Assembly: GCF_011808225.1 (NCBI RefSeq)
Contig: NZ_SOYS01000006.1
Location: forward strand, 79,764-143,763
DNA: 64,000 bases
Reading direction: 5' to 3'
Origin: Cedecea colo
GTDB lineage: Bacteria > Pseudomonadota > Gammaproteobacteria > Enterobacterales > Enterobacteriaceae
The notes beneath the pieces were generated by a model. It was given only the letters and a program-made list of their open reading frames with translations, ran no database searches and was not told where the DNA came from. The position numbers were made by a program, and so were the translations under genes. Positions 55,251 through 64,000 of this stretch are shown here, in pieces (the stretch's first letter is position 1; each line of letters starts with the position of its first letter).

Positions 55251-56057
55251 TCAGGCGCTTCTCGCCGCCTTCGCCATCATCTTCTTAAGCACATGGGAAA
55301 CCGCCACGAAACCAAAGCTGGCGGTGACCATGGTTGCCGCCCCAAAACCTGAGGCGCAGTCCATACGCTTTGGCCCGTCGGCGGTACCTTTTGCCGCGCA
55401 TACTGTGCCATCCGCCTGCGGATAAACCAGCGCTTCAGTGGAAAATACGCAGTCCACGCCCAGCTTGCCCTTGCTGTTCTTCACCACGCCAAAATCGCTT
55501 TTCAGCCTTTCCCGCAGCTTCGCCGCCAGCGGATCCTGGATAGTTTTCGCCAGATCCGCCACCTGGATCTGCGTCGGATCGATTTGCCCGCCTGCGCCGC
55601 CGGTGGTGACCAGCGGGATCTTATTTCGACGGCACCAGGCAATCAGCGCCGCTTTAGGACGCACGCTGTCGATAGCGTCTATGACATAGCTGTAACCCTG
55701 GCTAAGCAGCGCGGCGGCGTTATCGGCAGTAATAAAATCATCCACCACCGTTACGCGGCATTCCGGGTTTATTTCACGGATCCGCGCCGCCATCACTTCC
55801 GTTTTGGCCTGGCCGACATTATCGCGCAGCGCATGGATCTGACGGTTAGTGTTGGTCACACAGACATCGTCCATATCGATAAGCGTAATTGCCCCGATAC
55901 CAGTACGAGCGAGCGCTTCTGCGGCCCACGAGCCGACGCCGCCAATCCCGATAACGCAAACGTGCGCCCCGGCAAACAGTTGCAGAGCATCACGTCCATA
56001 AAGACGAGCGGTGCCGCCAAAACGTTGCAGCCAGGCGTCGGAGAGAACTACAGGCAT
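55251..56057 (-). CDS. tcdA: tRNA threonylcarbamoyladenosine dehydratase TcdA (CsdL)
   Basis: E1-like ATP-dependent enzyme that cyclises t6A37 in tRNA to ct6A; it interacts with CsdA-CsdE. The 268 residues have the adenylation Rossmann loop GIGGVGSW (37-44), DMDDVCVTNTNRQ, and a C-terminal hydrophobic tail. The gene is convergent with csdE with no spacer between stops. Confidence 0.95.
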   Translation of the reverse strand: MPVVLSDAWLQRFGGTARLYGRDALQLFAGAHVCVIGIGGVGSWAAEALARTGIGAITLIDMDDVCVTNTNRQIHALRDNVGQAKTEVMAARIREINPECRVTVVDDFITADNAAALLSQGYSYVIDAIDSVRPKAALIAWCRRNKIPLVTTGGAGGQIDPTQIQVADLAKTIQDPLAAKLRERLKSDFGVVKNSKGKLGVDCVFSTEALVYPQADGTVCAAKGTADGPKRMDCASGFGAATMVTASFGFVAVSHVLKKMMAKAARSA

Positions 56058-56081
56058 CGGGATATCCTCAGGGAATAAAAA

Positions 56082-56103
56082 ACGGGCTGATTATACAGCC
56101 CGT
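56082..56103. repeat. Palindrome ACGGGCTG-N6-CAGCCCGT upstream of tcdA
   Basis: A perfect 8-bp stem with loop ATTATA. A near copy with the same loop lies at 56228-56259 near the mltA stop. Confidence 0.6.
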
Positions 56104-56114
56104 CGGAGTGATGA

Positions 56115-56148
56115 CAAACACCCGAAAAGCGTGGTTTTCGGGTGTTTG
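56115..56148. repeat. 14-bp perfect palindrome between mltA and tcdA
   Basis: CAAACACCCGAAAA and TTTTCGGGTGTTTG are exact inverted copies around GCGTGG. The stem carries its own T and A runs, so it could act as a terminator in either direction although no long T-run follows. Confidence 0.6.
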
Positions 56149-56227
56149 GGGGAAATCAGAAGATATAATCTTTTGCTTTTAAAAGTACCGACGAACCATT
56201 TTTAACACCTGAAAAGTTTGTCAGCCT

Positions 56228-56259
56228 TGGCTACGGGCCGATTATACAGCCCGTAGCCA
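56228..56259. repeat. 11-bp palindrome next to the mltA stop
   Basis: TGGCTACGGGC and GCCCGTAGCCA flank CGATTATACA. It lies about 20 bases after the mltA stop on the minus strand and is likely the mltA 3' hairpin, though without a T-run. Confidence 0.6.
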
Positions 56260-56280
56260 GATGGTGAAAAGTTTGCAGCA

Positions 56281-57387
56281 TTAACCGGTAAATACGTTGC
56301 CGCCAGAGCCTGTACCCGGCGCGTTTTTCAGCACCCAGACGCGGCCATAATGGTTATACCAGCCAGCGCGATGACCCGCTTCCGGGCCGATTCCCTGATA
56401 AATATCGAAGTGCTGTCCTTTAATCGCACCGCCCACGTCCAGCGCCACCATGACACGCAATTCGTATTGCCCGCTGAACTTACCGTTGTTATCCAGCAGC
56501 GGCACTTCTGCCAGCAGCGTTGTGCCCGCCGGAATAATAGAGCGGTCAGACGCCACCGATGCGCGGCCAATCAACGGAACCGCGCTTGCCCCTTTAACCG
56601 GTGCGTAGCTGGCTGGCTTAAAGAAGACGAAGGATGGGTTTTGCTCCAGCAGTTCCTGCACTGCAGCCTGGCTGTGAGTTTCGCCCCAGTGGCGAATCGC
56701 CTGCATCGACATATCTTCTTTTTTCACTTCACCGCGATCGATAAGCACTTTGCCGATACTGCGATAGGCATGGCCGTTTTTGCCCGCGTAGCCGAAGAAG
56801 GTCAACGGCTGCCCGTCACCAAAGTCGATATAGCCGCTGCCCTGTACGTCCATAATGAAGTTATCCATCAGGGAGTTGCTGTAGGCAAGTATATAGCTGT
56901 CGCTCAGCGCGCCGCTGTAAATCTCTGCACGCGACGGCAGACGTCCGCGTTTAGGCGGCATACGATAGATTGGATACTGGAATTCGCCCTGACGGGTATA
57001 ACGCGCCTGTACCACCGGCGTATAGTAGCCGGTAAACTGCACGTTGCCGTAGTTATCCGCCCCTTCCATCTGCCAGGCGTCCAGGCCGTACTGGCTTAGC
57101 TGACGTGTATCACCGCCCGCCCGCAGCCACTGCTGCACAGAATTGTAGACGTCGCTCTTGCTGTTAAAAAGCCTTGGGGAGGCTGAGCGAATCTGGTTAA
57201 CCTGCTCGGAGAAATCTCCACCATTAACAGGAGCGCCTACCGCGTCAGGCTGGTTAACTAGCGAAAAGGGCTGTGTAAACTTGCCGTCTTTATATTGCTG
57301 ACCTTTGTCAGTCGGTTTAGATGAACAGGCCGCCAGTGCTGCTACCATCACACCTGTTACCACGTACTTAATCCAACTTCCTTTCAT
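56281..57387 (-). CDS. mltA: Membrane-bound lytic murein transglycosylase A
   Basis: Outer-membrane lipoprotein that cleaves peptidoglycan to 1,6-anhydro-muropeptides. The start at 57387 gives 368 residues (E. coli 365), with GAGG upstream and lipobox LAAC at Cys21; an upstream in-frame start adds 43 unrelated residues. MltA domain motifs include FTGYYTP, YRMPPKRGRLPSRAEI, GQGSGYIDF-like VQGSGYIDFGDG, and the 3D domain with catalytic Asp in ALDVGGAIKGQHFDIYQG (given as ALDVGGAIKG). Confidence 0.95.
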   Translation of the reverse strand: MKGSWIKYVVTGVMVAALAACSSKPTDKGQQYKDGKFTQPFSLVNQPDAVGAPVNGGDFSEQVNQIRSASPRLFNSKSDVYNSVQQWLRAGGDTRQLSQYGLDAWQMEGADNYGNVQFTGYYTPVVQARYTRQGEFQYPIYRMPPKRGRLPSRAEIYSGALSDSYILAYSNSLMDNFIMDVQGSGYIDFGDGQPLTFFGYAGKNGHAYRSIGKVLIDRGEVKKEDMSMQAIRHWGETHSQAAVQELLEQNPSFVFFKPASYAPVKGASAVPLIGRASVASDRSIIPAGTTLLAEVPLLDNNGKFSGQYELRVMVALDVGGAIKGQHFDIYQGIGPEAGHRAGWYNHYGRVWVLKNAPGTGSGGNVFTG

Positions 57388-57554
57388 CACCGCCTCGCCC
57401 TGGTTTATGCCGCTAACCCCACGCGAAGATAGCAAACACGTCGGGATAATTAAATGCATTGCATACGCGCCGCGACAGATGTGTACACAAATTAATCCAA
57501 AAGCCGTTATTTTCAACAGCCTGTGGCAAATTAACTATTTTTTAAAAAAAGGGG

Positions 57555-57582
57555 TTGCATCAAAAAGCGAGCAGAGTATAGT
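57555..57582 (+). promoter_or_regulatory. metZ: metZWV promoter
   Basis: TTGCAT (57555-57560), a 16-base spacer, TATAGT (57577-57582), then the GC-rich discriminator GCGC, as expected of a growth-rate-controlled stable RNA promoter. Confidence 0.75.
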
Positions 57583-57595
57583 GCGCATCCACGGA

Positions 57596-57672
<77 letters not shown>

Positions 57673-57733
57673 ATTAAGCCGCTGTCACAGCGCCATGATG
57701 TAAATCATGTGGGAAGTAAAAGCAGGATACGGA

Positions 57734-57810
<77 letters not shown>

Positions 57811-57871
57811 ACTAAGCCGCTGTCACAGCGCCGTGATGTAAATCATGTGGGAAGTAAAAGCAGGATACGGA

Positions 57872-57948
<77 letters not shown>

Positions 57949-57956
57949 ACTTTTAA

Positions 57957-57979
57957 AACACCTTAACGGGTGTTTTTTT
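57957..57979 (+). terminator. metZWV terminator
   Basis: AACACC-TTAAC-GGGTGTT followed by Ts, nine bases after the last CCA. Confidence 0.88.
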
Positions 57980-58025
57980 GTATCTGAAATCCGCTAAATC
58001 CTCGGCGGGATGCAAAAACGGCGCG

Positions 58026-59276
58026 TTATCCGCGCCGCGCAAGCGTTGCCCCATCGGCAAAATAAGCCTTGATCCCGGCCAGAATAGACTCCGCTACTTC
58101 CTGCTGAAATGAAGCCGTGCGCAGCTTACGCTCTTCCTTAACGTTGCTTAAAAACGCCGTCTCCACGAGGATGGATGGAATATCCGGCGCTTTCAGCACC
58201 GCAAAACCTGCCTGATCGACGCTGTTTTTATGCAGCTTGTTAACCCGGCCAAGCCTGGTAAGCACTTCGTTACCGAATTTCAGGCTGTCGTTGATGGTCA
58301 GCGACTGCACCATATCGAACATCGTGTGATCGACATAGCGATCGCCGCTCCTGCTTATCCCGCCGATTAAGTCCGAGGCATTCTGCGTTTGCGCCAGATA
58401 CTTCGCCGCCGTACTGGTGGCGCCTTTGGTAGAAAGCGCAAAAACCGACGAGCCTTGCGCCGCGCCGGAGGTAAACGCATCCGCGTGAATCGAAATAAAA
58501 AGATCCGCACGCTGTTTCTGGGCTTTTGCCACGCGGACTTTCAACGGGATAAACACATCCTCGTTGCGCGTCATATACGCCTTCATATTCGTTTCTTTAT
58601 CGATCAGCGCCTTCAGACGCCGCGCGATCTTCAATACGATATCCTTCTCGCGGGTTTTATGCGTCCCGATGGCTCCCGGATCTTCACCGCCGTGGCCGGG
58701 ATCGAGCATAATAACGATCGGCCTGTCGCGCCCGGCCTTACCCGGCTTCGGCCCCTGCTCCACCGGCATTTTTTTATCCAGCTCGCCGTTGTTGTAATCT
58801 TCCAGCAGCGCAAGCAGCGGATCCTGCTCGTTATTCACATTTGCCGGATAAAGATCCATCACCAGACGTTCTTTAAATTCGGCAACCGGAGCCAGAGCGA
58901 ACAGATGTGGCGTAACGTTTTGTTTCAGTTCGAAAACCATGCGCACGGTTTTGGGATCGAATTGCCCCACGCGCGCCGACTTAATAAAAGGATCGTCCGC
59001 GCGGATCTGTGCTCCGACACCTTTGAGCACCGAATTCAGATTAACCCCTTCGATATCCACCACAACACGTTCCGGATTGCTCAAAGCGAACTGCTTATAT
59101 TTAAGCAGCTGCCTGGACTCCAGCGTCACACGGGTATAAGACGAGGCCGGCCAGACGCGTACGGCAATCACCTGGCTTACTGCCGCCAGGCTTACCTGGC
59201 TTACGCTTAACAACCACATGGCACCCGCGCCCTGAAGCAGACGGCGGCGGCTAATTAATGAACTGGAATCTGACAT
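58026..59276 (-). CDS. amiC: N-acetylmuramoyl-L-alanine amidase AmiC
   Basis: Periplasmic zinc amidase that splits septal peptidoglycan, activated by NlpD. The start at 59276 gives 416 residues (E. coli 417), with AGGAG upstream. A Tat signal (SRRRLLQ, residues 9-15) leads to cleavage near residue 31. Then an AMIN domain (septal targeting) and an Amidase_3 domain with [18 protein letters not shown] and the late Glu of VETAFLS. Confidence 0.96.
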   Translation of the reverse strand: MSDSSSLISRRRLLQGAGAMWLLSVSQVSLAAVSQVIAVRVWPASSYTRVTLESRQLLKYKQFALSNPERVVVDIEGVNLNSVLKGVGAQIRADDPFIKSARVGQFDPKTVRMVFELKQNVTPHLFALAPVAEFKERLVMDLYPANVNNEQDPLLALLEDYNNGELDKKMPVEQGPKPGKAGRDRPIVIMLDPGHGGEDPGAIGTHKTREKDIVLKIARRLKALIDKETNMKAYMTRNEDVFIPLKVRVAKAQKQRADLFISIHADAFTSGAAQGSSVFALSTKGATSTAAKYLAQTQNASDLIGGISRSGDRYVDHTMFDMVQSLTINDSLKFGNEVLTRLGRVNKLHKNSVDQAGFAVLKAPDIPSILVETAFLSNVKEERKLRTASFQQEVAESILAGIKAYFADGATLARRG

Positions 59277-59511
59277 GGCTCTCCTGAGAGTCATCTTTAT
59301 TGCCGGGTAAATACGGAAACTCTAATTTTTTAGCCGAAAACTTTAACGAATCACACTCTTACTGTCATCCCTAAAAGGGTAAACATTCTCAAACCTGATT
59401 AAGCAACACGCCAAGGGTAAATAACCTGATGACGAAATTGCTGCTTGCACCCGAGACAATAAAAGAATAAAAATACACAAATTACGAATAATCATGCAAT
59501 GAGGGTTTGCC
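59277..59511. promoter_or_regulatory. argA: amiC-argA divergent region with two ARG boxes
   Basis: Two ArgR half-operators of 18 bases each, 59462-59479 (core AGAATAAAAATACA) and 59483-59500 (core CGAATAATCATGCA), are separated by exactly 3 bases, the standard ArgR hexamer geometry (consensus TGAATwwwwATTCA). They lie just before argA and should mediate arginine repression. Confidence 0.75.
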
Positions 59512-60843
59512 GTGGTGAAGGAACGTAGAACCGAACTGGTACAGGGATTCCGCCATTCTGTTCCCTATATAAATGCCCATCGGGGAAAAACGTTTGTCAT
59601 TATGCTTGGCGGTGAAGCCATTGAGCATGAGAACTTCTCCAGTATCGTTAACGATATTGGTCTGCTGCACAGCCTGGGCATTCGCCTGGTGGTGGTATAT
59701 GGCGCTCGTCCACAGATTGATGCCAATCTGGCCTCCCACAATCACGAGCCGGTATATCACAAATATACCCGCGTAACCGATGCCAAAACGCTGGAACTGG
59801 TAAAACAGGCGGCGGGTTTGCTGCAGTTGGATATCACCGCACGCCTTTCCATGAGCCTTGGCAACACGCCTTTGCAGGGTGCGCATATTAATGTGGTGAG
59901 CGGCAACTTTATTATTGCTCAACCGCTCGGCGTGGATGACGGCATCGACTACTGCCACAGCGGCCGTATTCGCCGTATTGACGAAGAGGCAATTCACCGC
60001 CAGCTTGATAACGGTGCCATTGTGCTGCTGGGGCCGGTGGCGGTTTCGGTAACGGGTGAAAGCTTTAATCTCACCTCCGAAGAAGTCGCCACCCAACTGG
60101 CGGTGAAGCTCAAAGCCGAGAAAATGATCGGTTTCTGCTCGTCCCAGGGCGTAAACGACGATAACGGCAATATTATCTCTGAGCTGTTTCCGAACGATGC
60201 CCAGCGCCGCATTGAAGAGCTGGAAAGCGCCGGGGATTATCATTCCGGCACGGTACGCTTCTTGCGCGGTGCGGTGAAAGCCTGTCGCAGCGGCGTGCGT
60301 CGCAGTCACCTGATTAGCTATCAGGAAGACGGCGCTTTGCTGCAGGAGCTGTTCTCCCGCGACGGTATCGGTACGCAAATCGTGATGGAAAGCGCCGAAC
60401 AAATTCGCCGCGCAACCATCAACGATATCGGTGGCATCCTTGAGTTGATTCGTCCGCTGGAGCAGCAGGGCATCCTGGTGCGCCGTTCACGCGAGCAGCT
60501 GGAAATGGAGATCGATAAGTTTACGATCATCCAGCGCGATAACCTGACCATCGCCTGCGCCGCGCTTTATCCTTTCCAGGAAGAAGGGATCGGCGAAATG
60601 GCGTGCGTGGCGGTACACCCGGATTACCGAAGCTCGTCGCGAGGCGAAGTATTGTTGCAGCGCATAGCTACGCAGGCGCGGCAAATGGGGCTCAGCAAGC
60701 TGTTTGTGCTGACGACGCGCAGTATTCACTGGTTTCAGGAGCGTGGCTTCACGCCGGTGGATGTGGACCTGCTGCCGGAAAGCAAAAAAGAGATGTACAA
60801 CTACCAGCGCCGTTCGAAGATCCTGATGGCGGATTTAGCCTGA
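59512..60843 (+). CDS. argA: N-acetylglutamate synthase ArgA
   Basis: First step of arginine synthesis; feedback-inhibited by arginine. The 443 residues equal E. coli ArgA, with an N-terminal amino acid kinase-like domain ([26 protein letters not shown]) and a C-terminal GNAT domain ([19 protein letters not shown]). The start is GTG at 59512 behind GAGGG, as in E. coli. Confidence 0.97.
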   Translation: MVKERRTELVQGFRHSVPYINAHRGKTFVIMLGGEAIEHENFSSIVNDIGLLHSLGIRLVVVYGARPQIDANLASHNHEPVYHKYTRVTDAKTLELVKQAAGLLQLDITARLSMSLGNTPLQGAHINVVSGNFIIAQPLGVDDGIDYCHSGRIRRIDEEAIHRQLDNGAIVLLGPVAVSVTGESFNLTSEEVATQLAVKLKAEKMIGFCSSQGVNDDNGNIISELFPNDAQRRIEELESAGDYHSGTVRFLRGAVKACRSGVRRSHLISYQEDGALLQELFSRDGIGTQIVMESAEQIRRATINDIGGILELIRPLEQQGILVRRSREQLEMEIDKFTIIQRDNLTIACAALYPFQEEGIGEMACVAVHPDYRSSSRGEVLLQRIATQARQMGLSKLFVLTTRSIHWFQERGFTPVDVDLLPESKKEMYNYQRRSKILMADLA

Positions 60844-60846
60844 ACT

Positions 60847-60876
60847 GTGGCGGGTGGCGCAAACTCACCCGCCCGT
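60847..60876. repeat. REP-like palindrome between argA and recD
   Basis: GGCGGGT (60849-60855) and ACCCGCC (60867-60873) flank GGCGCAAACTC, in the gap between the convergent stops. It is a shorter member of the same repeat family and may act as a transcription boundary. Confidence 0.65.
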
Positions 60877-60879
60877 AAA

Positions 60880-62715
60880 CTAATTGAACACGTCAATTAA
60901 GCCGCTGCGTCTTTCTGTACGCGTCAGAATCGCTTTCTCAAGCACCCGGTCATCGGCATACAAAGATAACCGCCTGCGCGCGCGCGTAACGGCGGTATAA
61001 ACCAGTTCGCGCGTCACAACCGGCGTGAACTGGTTCGGCAGCACCAGCGCCGCATGATCGAATTCAGAGCCCTGAGATTTGTGCACTGTCATAGCAAATG
61101 CGGTGTCATGTTCCGGCAAGCGGCTTGGCTGCACTGATTTCACTGAGCCATCTGGCAGTGAAAACCAGACGCGAAGCCCTTCTCCTCTTTCCAGCGCAAT
61201 ACCGATATCACCGTTGAACAGCCCCAGCGCGCTGTCGTTGCGGGCAATCATAATCGGGCGGCCGCTGTACCAGCGCGATGCAGCAGGCAGCGGCCTGGTA
61301 ATCTGGCGCTTGTTAAACAACGCCTGTTCTATTCGTTCATTGAGTCCGCCAACGCCAAATGGCCCCTCCCGAAGCGCGCACAATAGCTGGTAGCGTCCAA
61401 ACGCCTCCAGAATCTGCTCGGGCTCAGCCTGCCTGCGTATTAATTCAAGCCAGGAACGATAGCCTTCCAGCGCATCCGCAATCATTGCCGCATAGTCATC
61501 GCTCTCACGCAGCGGCTGTTTCTTGATATCAGCAAAGCCCTGGCTGAACGTGGCCTGCGCTTTACGCGCATCGCTGGCATTCACGGCAAAGGCGAGCTGG
61601 CCGATGCCGGACTGGCTGTCAAAGCGATAGCTTTTTTGCAGCAAACATAAGCCATCGCGTAACGCGCAGGCGTGTTCACTTTCTCCGGCAGGGATTAAAT
61701 AATCGGTAATGCGGCTCAGCTCCTGCGCGCGAGCGCCAGAGTAGCCAAACGTCACGTAATGGCAGATATCTCCCAGCACAGCTCCGGCTTCAACGGACGC
61801 CAGTTGGTCACGATCGCCAAGAAAAATTACGCGTGCAGAGTCCGGCAGCGCATCAATTACTTTTGCCATCATCGGCAAATCCACCATCGAGGCTTCATCC
61901 ACTACCAGCACGTCCAGATGGAGCCGGTTCCCGGCATGATAGCGCAGGCGCTGGCTGTTCGGCTGCACGCCCAGCAGGCGGTGCAGGGTACAGGCGTCAT
62001 CCGGCAAAGCTTCTTTTTGTTTGTCGCTAAGCGGTAAACGGCGCAGCGCCGAACCGAGCGATTCGGTTAACCGAGCCGCCGCTTTCCCGGTGGGCGCAGC
62101 AAGCTGAATACGCAGCGGACTTTCGCCCGAAAGCTCAACCAGGGCAGCAAGAAGTTTGGCAACCGTTGTCGTTTTCCCGGTGCCGGGCCCGCCGGAAATC
62201 ACGGAGATTCTTCTTGTCAGCGCTACCGCAGCCGCAACTTTCTGCCAGTCGATATCATTCGTTGGCTCAAAAAGCTGATTCAGCACAACGGCAAGCCGCT
62301 GTTCGTCCAGAGGCATCGGGCGATTCTGCGCACCAAAAAACTGCGCTACAGAGCGTTCATTTTGCCACATCCGGTTAAGGTAAATACGTTCGCCAATCAG
62401 CTTCAGCGGCGTTGGATCGTCGTTTTCGCTTACCGCCTCCGAGTCGAGTAACGTACTTTTCCAGTCACTCACCTCGCCCGCCGCGGCAAAGAGTTGCGCA
62501 GCCAGATCTGGCTGCCGCCCCACAAACCAGTATTCGGGCGTTAGCCGGGCAAGCGGCAGACAAACGTGCCCTTCGCCCGCGTCATGGCTCACCAGAGCGG
62601 CGGCCAGCATCACAGCCGGCTGCTCGTTACTGGCAACCATCATGGCAAACTGAACGTCCAGCGCACGCAGCAACTTCTGCTCGACCGCCTGCTGTAACCA
62701 TTGCAACATCGTCAT
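60880..62715 (-). CDS. recD: Exonuclease V alpha subunit RecD
   Basis: Fast 5'-3' helicase motor of RecBCD. The 611 residues (E. coli 608) have an N-terminal RecB-interacting domain, Walker [13 protein letters not shown] (Lys181), the DEAS box [25 protein letters not shown], and the superfamily 1 end motifs VHKSQGSEF and YTAVTRAR. The ATG overlaps the recB stop by 4 bases (ATGA). Confidence 0.96.
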   Translation of the reverse strand: MTMLQWLQQAVEQKLLRALDVQFAMMVASNEQPAVMLAAALVSHDAGEGHVCLPLARLTPEYWFVGRQPDLAAQLFAAAGEVSDWKSTLLDSEAVSENDDPTPLKLIGERIYLNRMWQNERSVAQFFGAQNRPMPLDEQRLAVVLNQLFEPTNDIDWQKVAAAVALTRRISVISGGPGTGKTTTVAKLLAALVELSGESPLRIQLAAPTGKAAARLTESLGSALRRLPLSDKQKEALPDDACTLHRLLGVQPNSQRLRYHAGNRLHLDVLVVDEASMVDLPMMAKVIDALPDSARVIFLGDRDQLASVEAGAVLGDICHYVTFGYSGARAQELSRITDYLIPAGESEHACALRDGLCLLQKSYRFDSQSGIGQLAFAVNASDARKAQATFSQGFADIKKQPLRESDDYAAMIADALEGYRSWLELIRRQAEPEQILEAFGRYQLLCALREGPFGVGGLNERIEQALFNKRQITRPLPAASRWYSGRPIMIARNDSALGLFNGDIGIALERGEGLRVWFSLPDGSVKSVQPSRLPEHDTAFAMTVHKSQGSEFDHAALVLPNQFTPVVTRELVYTAVTRARRRLSLYADDRVLEKAILTRTERRSGLIDVFN

Positions 62716-64000
62716 GGCATTACCTTTTCTTGAGCGCCAGCAAACAGAGCATCCATTTTTGTAATCAGTTCGGCATCAGGACGAGTAGAAAAAATACCCT
62801 GGGACGAACCGCTGCCTTCCACTCCACGCAGGAAGAGATAAATCACTCCGCCGAAATGGGTATCGTAATCATAATCGCGAATACGATGGCGCAGGTAGCG
62901 GTGCAGCGCCAGCGTGTACAACTGATACTGCAGATCGTAACGATGGGACTGCATAGCGCCCTCCATCGCCTGCCGGGTATAGGCGCTGCTGTCCTCGCCT
63001 AACCAGTTTGATTTGTAATCCAGCAGGTAATAACGCCCCTGCCAGCGGAACACCAGATCAATAAAGCCCTTGAGCATGCCTCGCACCTGCCGAAAATCCA
63101 GCGGCGGGCAACCTGCCGACAGCGGATCGTACTCGCGAATGAGTTTGTCCAGCTCCTCGGCCCGCAGGTCTGTGTCGATAGGCAGGTAAAACTCCAGCTC
63201 CACCTGTTTTTCTGTCGGTGAGAGTTTGTTAAGCGACACGCCTGTCTCGTTCAAGGGCGCCTGCAAAATTTCGCGTAGCCAGCCGCTAAGAACGGGCTGC
63301 CAGTGCTCGCCAAACCCCTGCGGGGTCAATAACCCGGCTAGCCATGCCTCGTCAAGCGGCTGGGTAAAATCGATGCCCTCAAACAGACTATGCAGAAAAG
63401 TACCGGGAGCCGCGCCGCGCGGGAAAGAGTGCGGCGTAAGTGATGACTCACTTTGCTCCTGCTCAGCGCCCGCGCCGTCCACGTCAAGACGTGGCAATAA
63501 ATCCTGCGCCAGATGGTAGCCGCGCTGTTGCAGCCCGGAATAGCTGGTTACCCGCCAGTTATCGGTAATGCGCCGTTGCAGTTCGCGCGCGCTCAGTTCC
63601 GGTCGCTGAGCCACGATGGGTTGCCAGGGTTGCGGATCTTTTTGCCGCAGCGACTCTATGCTAATCGCCTCACAGGCCAATGCTTCAAGGCACGTCTGCA
63701 AACCCGCAGCATCCATGGCTTCACCCTTTTGCAGCAGATAGCCCAGCGCGCTGAGGTGCAGATCGCTGGCACCTTTTTTGGCGCGGCTGCCGCGAAACAG
63801 AGGGGCGACGCCAAGGCTGCAATGCCAGACAGAACGGGTCAACGCCACGTACAGCAGACGCAAATCTTCTGCAAGCCGTTCCTCTTCCGCAAGGCTCAGG
63901 CTTTCCTCGTTATCGCTTAAATCCAGTAACGAGGTGAACGTAGTGCGGTCATGATACAGGCCGCTGTTCTGCGTGCGGAAATTGGCGATAAACGGCAGCC
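62712..64000 (-). CDS. recB: Exonuclease V beta subunit RecB (partial, 5' end cut by window)
   Basis: The C-terminal 429 residues of RecB; the frame stays open to the right edge, so the gene continues beyond it. Visible parts are the end of the helicase ([14 protein letters not shown]), a linker, and the nuclease domain with the catalytic Asp and Lys of [12 protein letters not shown] plus FIDLVF and [13 protein letters not shown]. An internal TTG at 63863 is not the start. recB-recD is translationally coupled. Confidence 0.97.
   Translation of the reverse strand, partial: LPFIANFRTQNSGLYHDRTTFTSLLDLSDNEESLSLAEEERLAEDLRLLYVALTRSVWHCSLGVAPLFRGSRAKKGASDLHLSALGYLLQKGEAMDAAGLQTCLEALACEAISIESLRQKDPQPWQPIVAQRPELSARELQRRITDNWRVTSYSGLQQRGYHLAQDLLPRLDVDGAGAEQEQSESSLTPHSFPRGAAPGTFLHSLFEGIDFTQPLDEAWLAGLLTPQGFGEHWQPVLSGWLREILQAPLNETGVSLNKLSPTEKQVELEFYLPIDTDLRAEELDKLIREYDPLSAGCPPLDFRQVRGMLKGFIDLVFRWQGRYYLLDYKSNWLGEDSSAYTRQAMEGAMQSHRYDLQYQLYTLALHRYLRHRIRDYDYDTHFGGVIYLFLRGVEGSGSSQGIFSTRPDAELITKMDALFAGAQEKVMP

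Noticed and set aside
59482..60402. 306-residue open frame antisense to argA
   Set aside because: It covers the complete argA 5' half and ArgR boxes; composition is a shadow of the real gene.

Overview
The window is chromosomal DNA from a member of the Enterobacteriaceae. Gene order and protein sequence follow the E. coli/Salmonella/Klebsiella backbone from nlpD to recB almost gene for gene. Several insertions and losses exclude E. coli itself: nanE-PTS-rpiR and adhP between queE and eno, a ramR-romA-ramA locus beside barA, kduI plus an aminotransferase after sdaB, and no CRISPR-Cas, mazEF or fucose genes at their E. coli positions. A genus such as Enterobacter, Kosakonia, Cedecea, Leclercia or Klebsiella fits, but I cannot choose from this sequence alone. 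I see no prophage, insertion sequence, integrase or CRISPR array.

Layout: 1-4.9 kb is the nlpD-pcm-surE-truD-ispF-ispD-ftsB cluster (stationary phase, protein repair, tRNA pseudouridine, isoprenoid MEP pathway, cell division), all on the minus strand. 5-14 kb is the sulfate assimilation regulon (cysC, cysN, cysD; cysH, cysI, cysJ) around iap. 14.4-15.5 kb has queD and queE (queuosine precursor). 15.6-18.8 kb is a small amino-sugar module (NanE epimerase, PTS EIICB, divergent RpiR-type regulator). Then come adhP, eno, pyrG, mazG, relA, rlmD and barA (to 30.6 kb).

30.7-32.9 kb is ramR / romA-ramA with a textbook promoter overlapped by an exact RamR-type box. 33-38.3 kb is a glucarate operon gudP-gudX-gudD-garK. 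Next are yqcA-truC-yqcC, the regulatory RNA csrB, syd, queF, ppnN, sdaC-sdaB, orphan kduI, an uncharacterised PLP aminotransferase, xni, rlmM-ygdD, gcvA with divergent sRNA gcvB, ygdI, csdA-csdE, tcdA, mltA, three tandem initiator tRNA genes (metZWV), amiC, argA, and recD followed by the 3' part of recB, cut by the window edge.

Regulatory links inside the window: BarA (27.9 kb) is the sensor kinase whose partner UvrY activates csrB (40.3 kb), and an 18-bp UvrY-like palindrome precedes csrB. GcvA and GcvB form a divergent regulator/sRNA pair. RamR probably represses romA-ramA through the box at 31391-31410. ArgR boxes precede argA. REP-like palindromes occur in five intergenic gaps. The least routine observations are the ramR-romA-ramA locus next to barA, the T-stem variant in two of three initiator tRNA genes, the CRISPR-repeat-like hairpin in an otherwise empty iap-cysH junction, and the NanE/PTS module. 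I found no convincing wholly new system.
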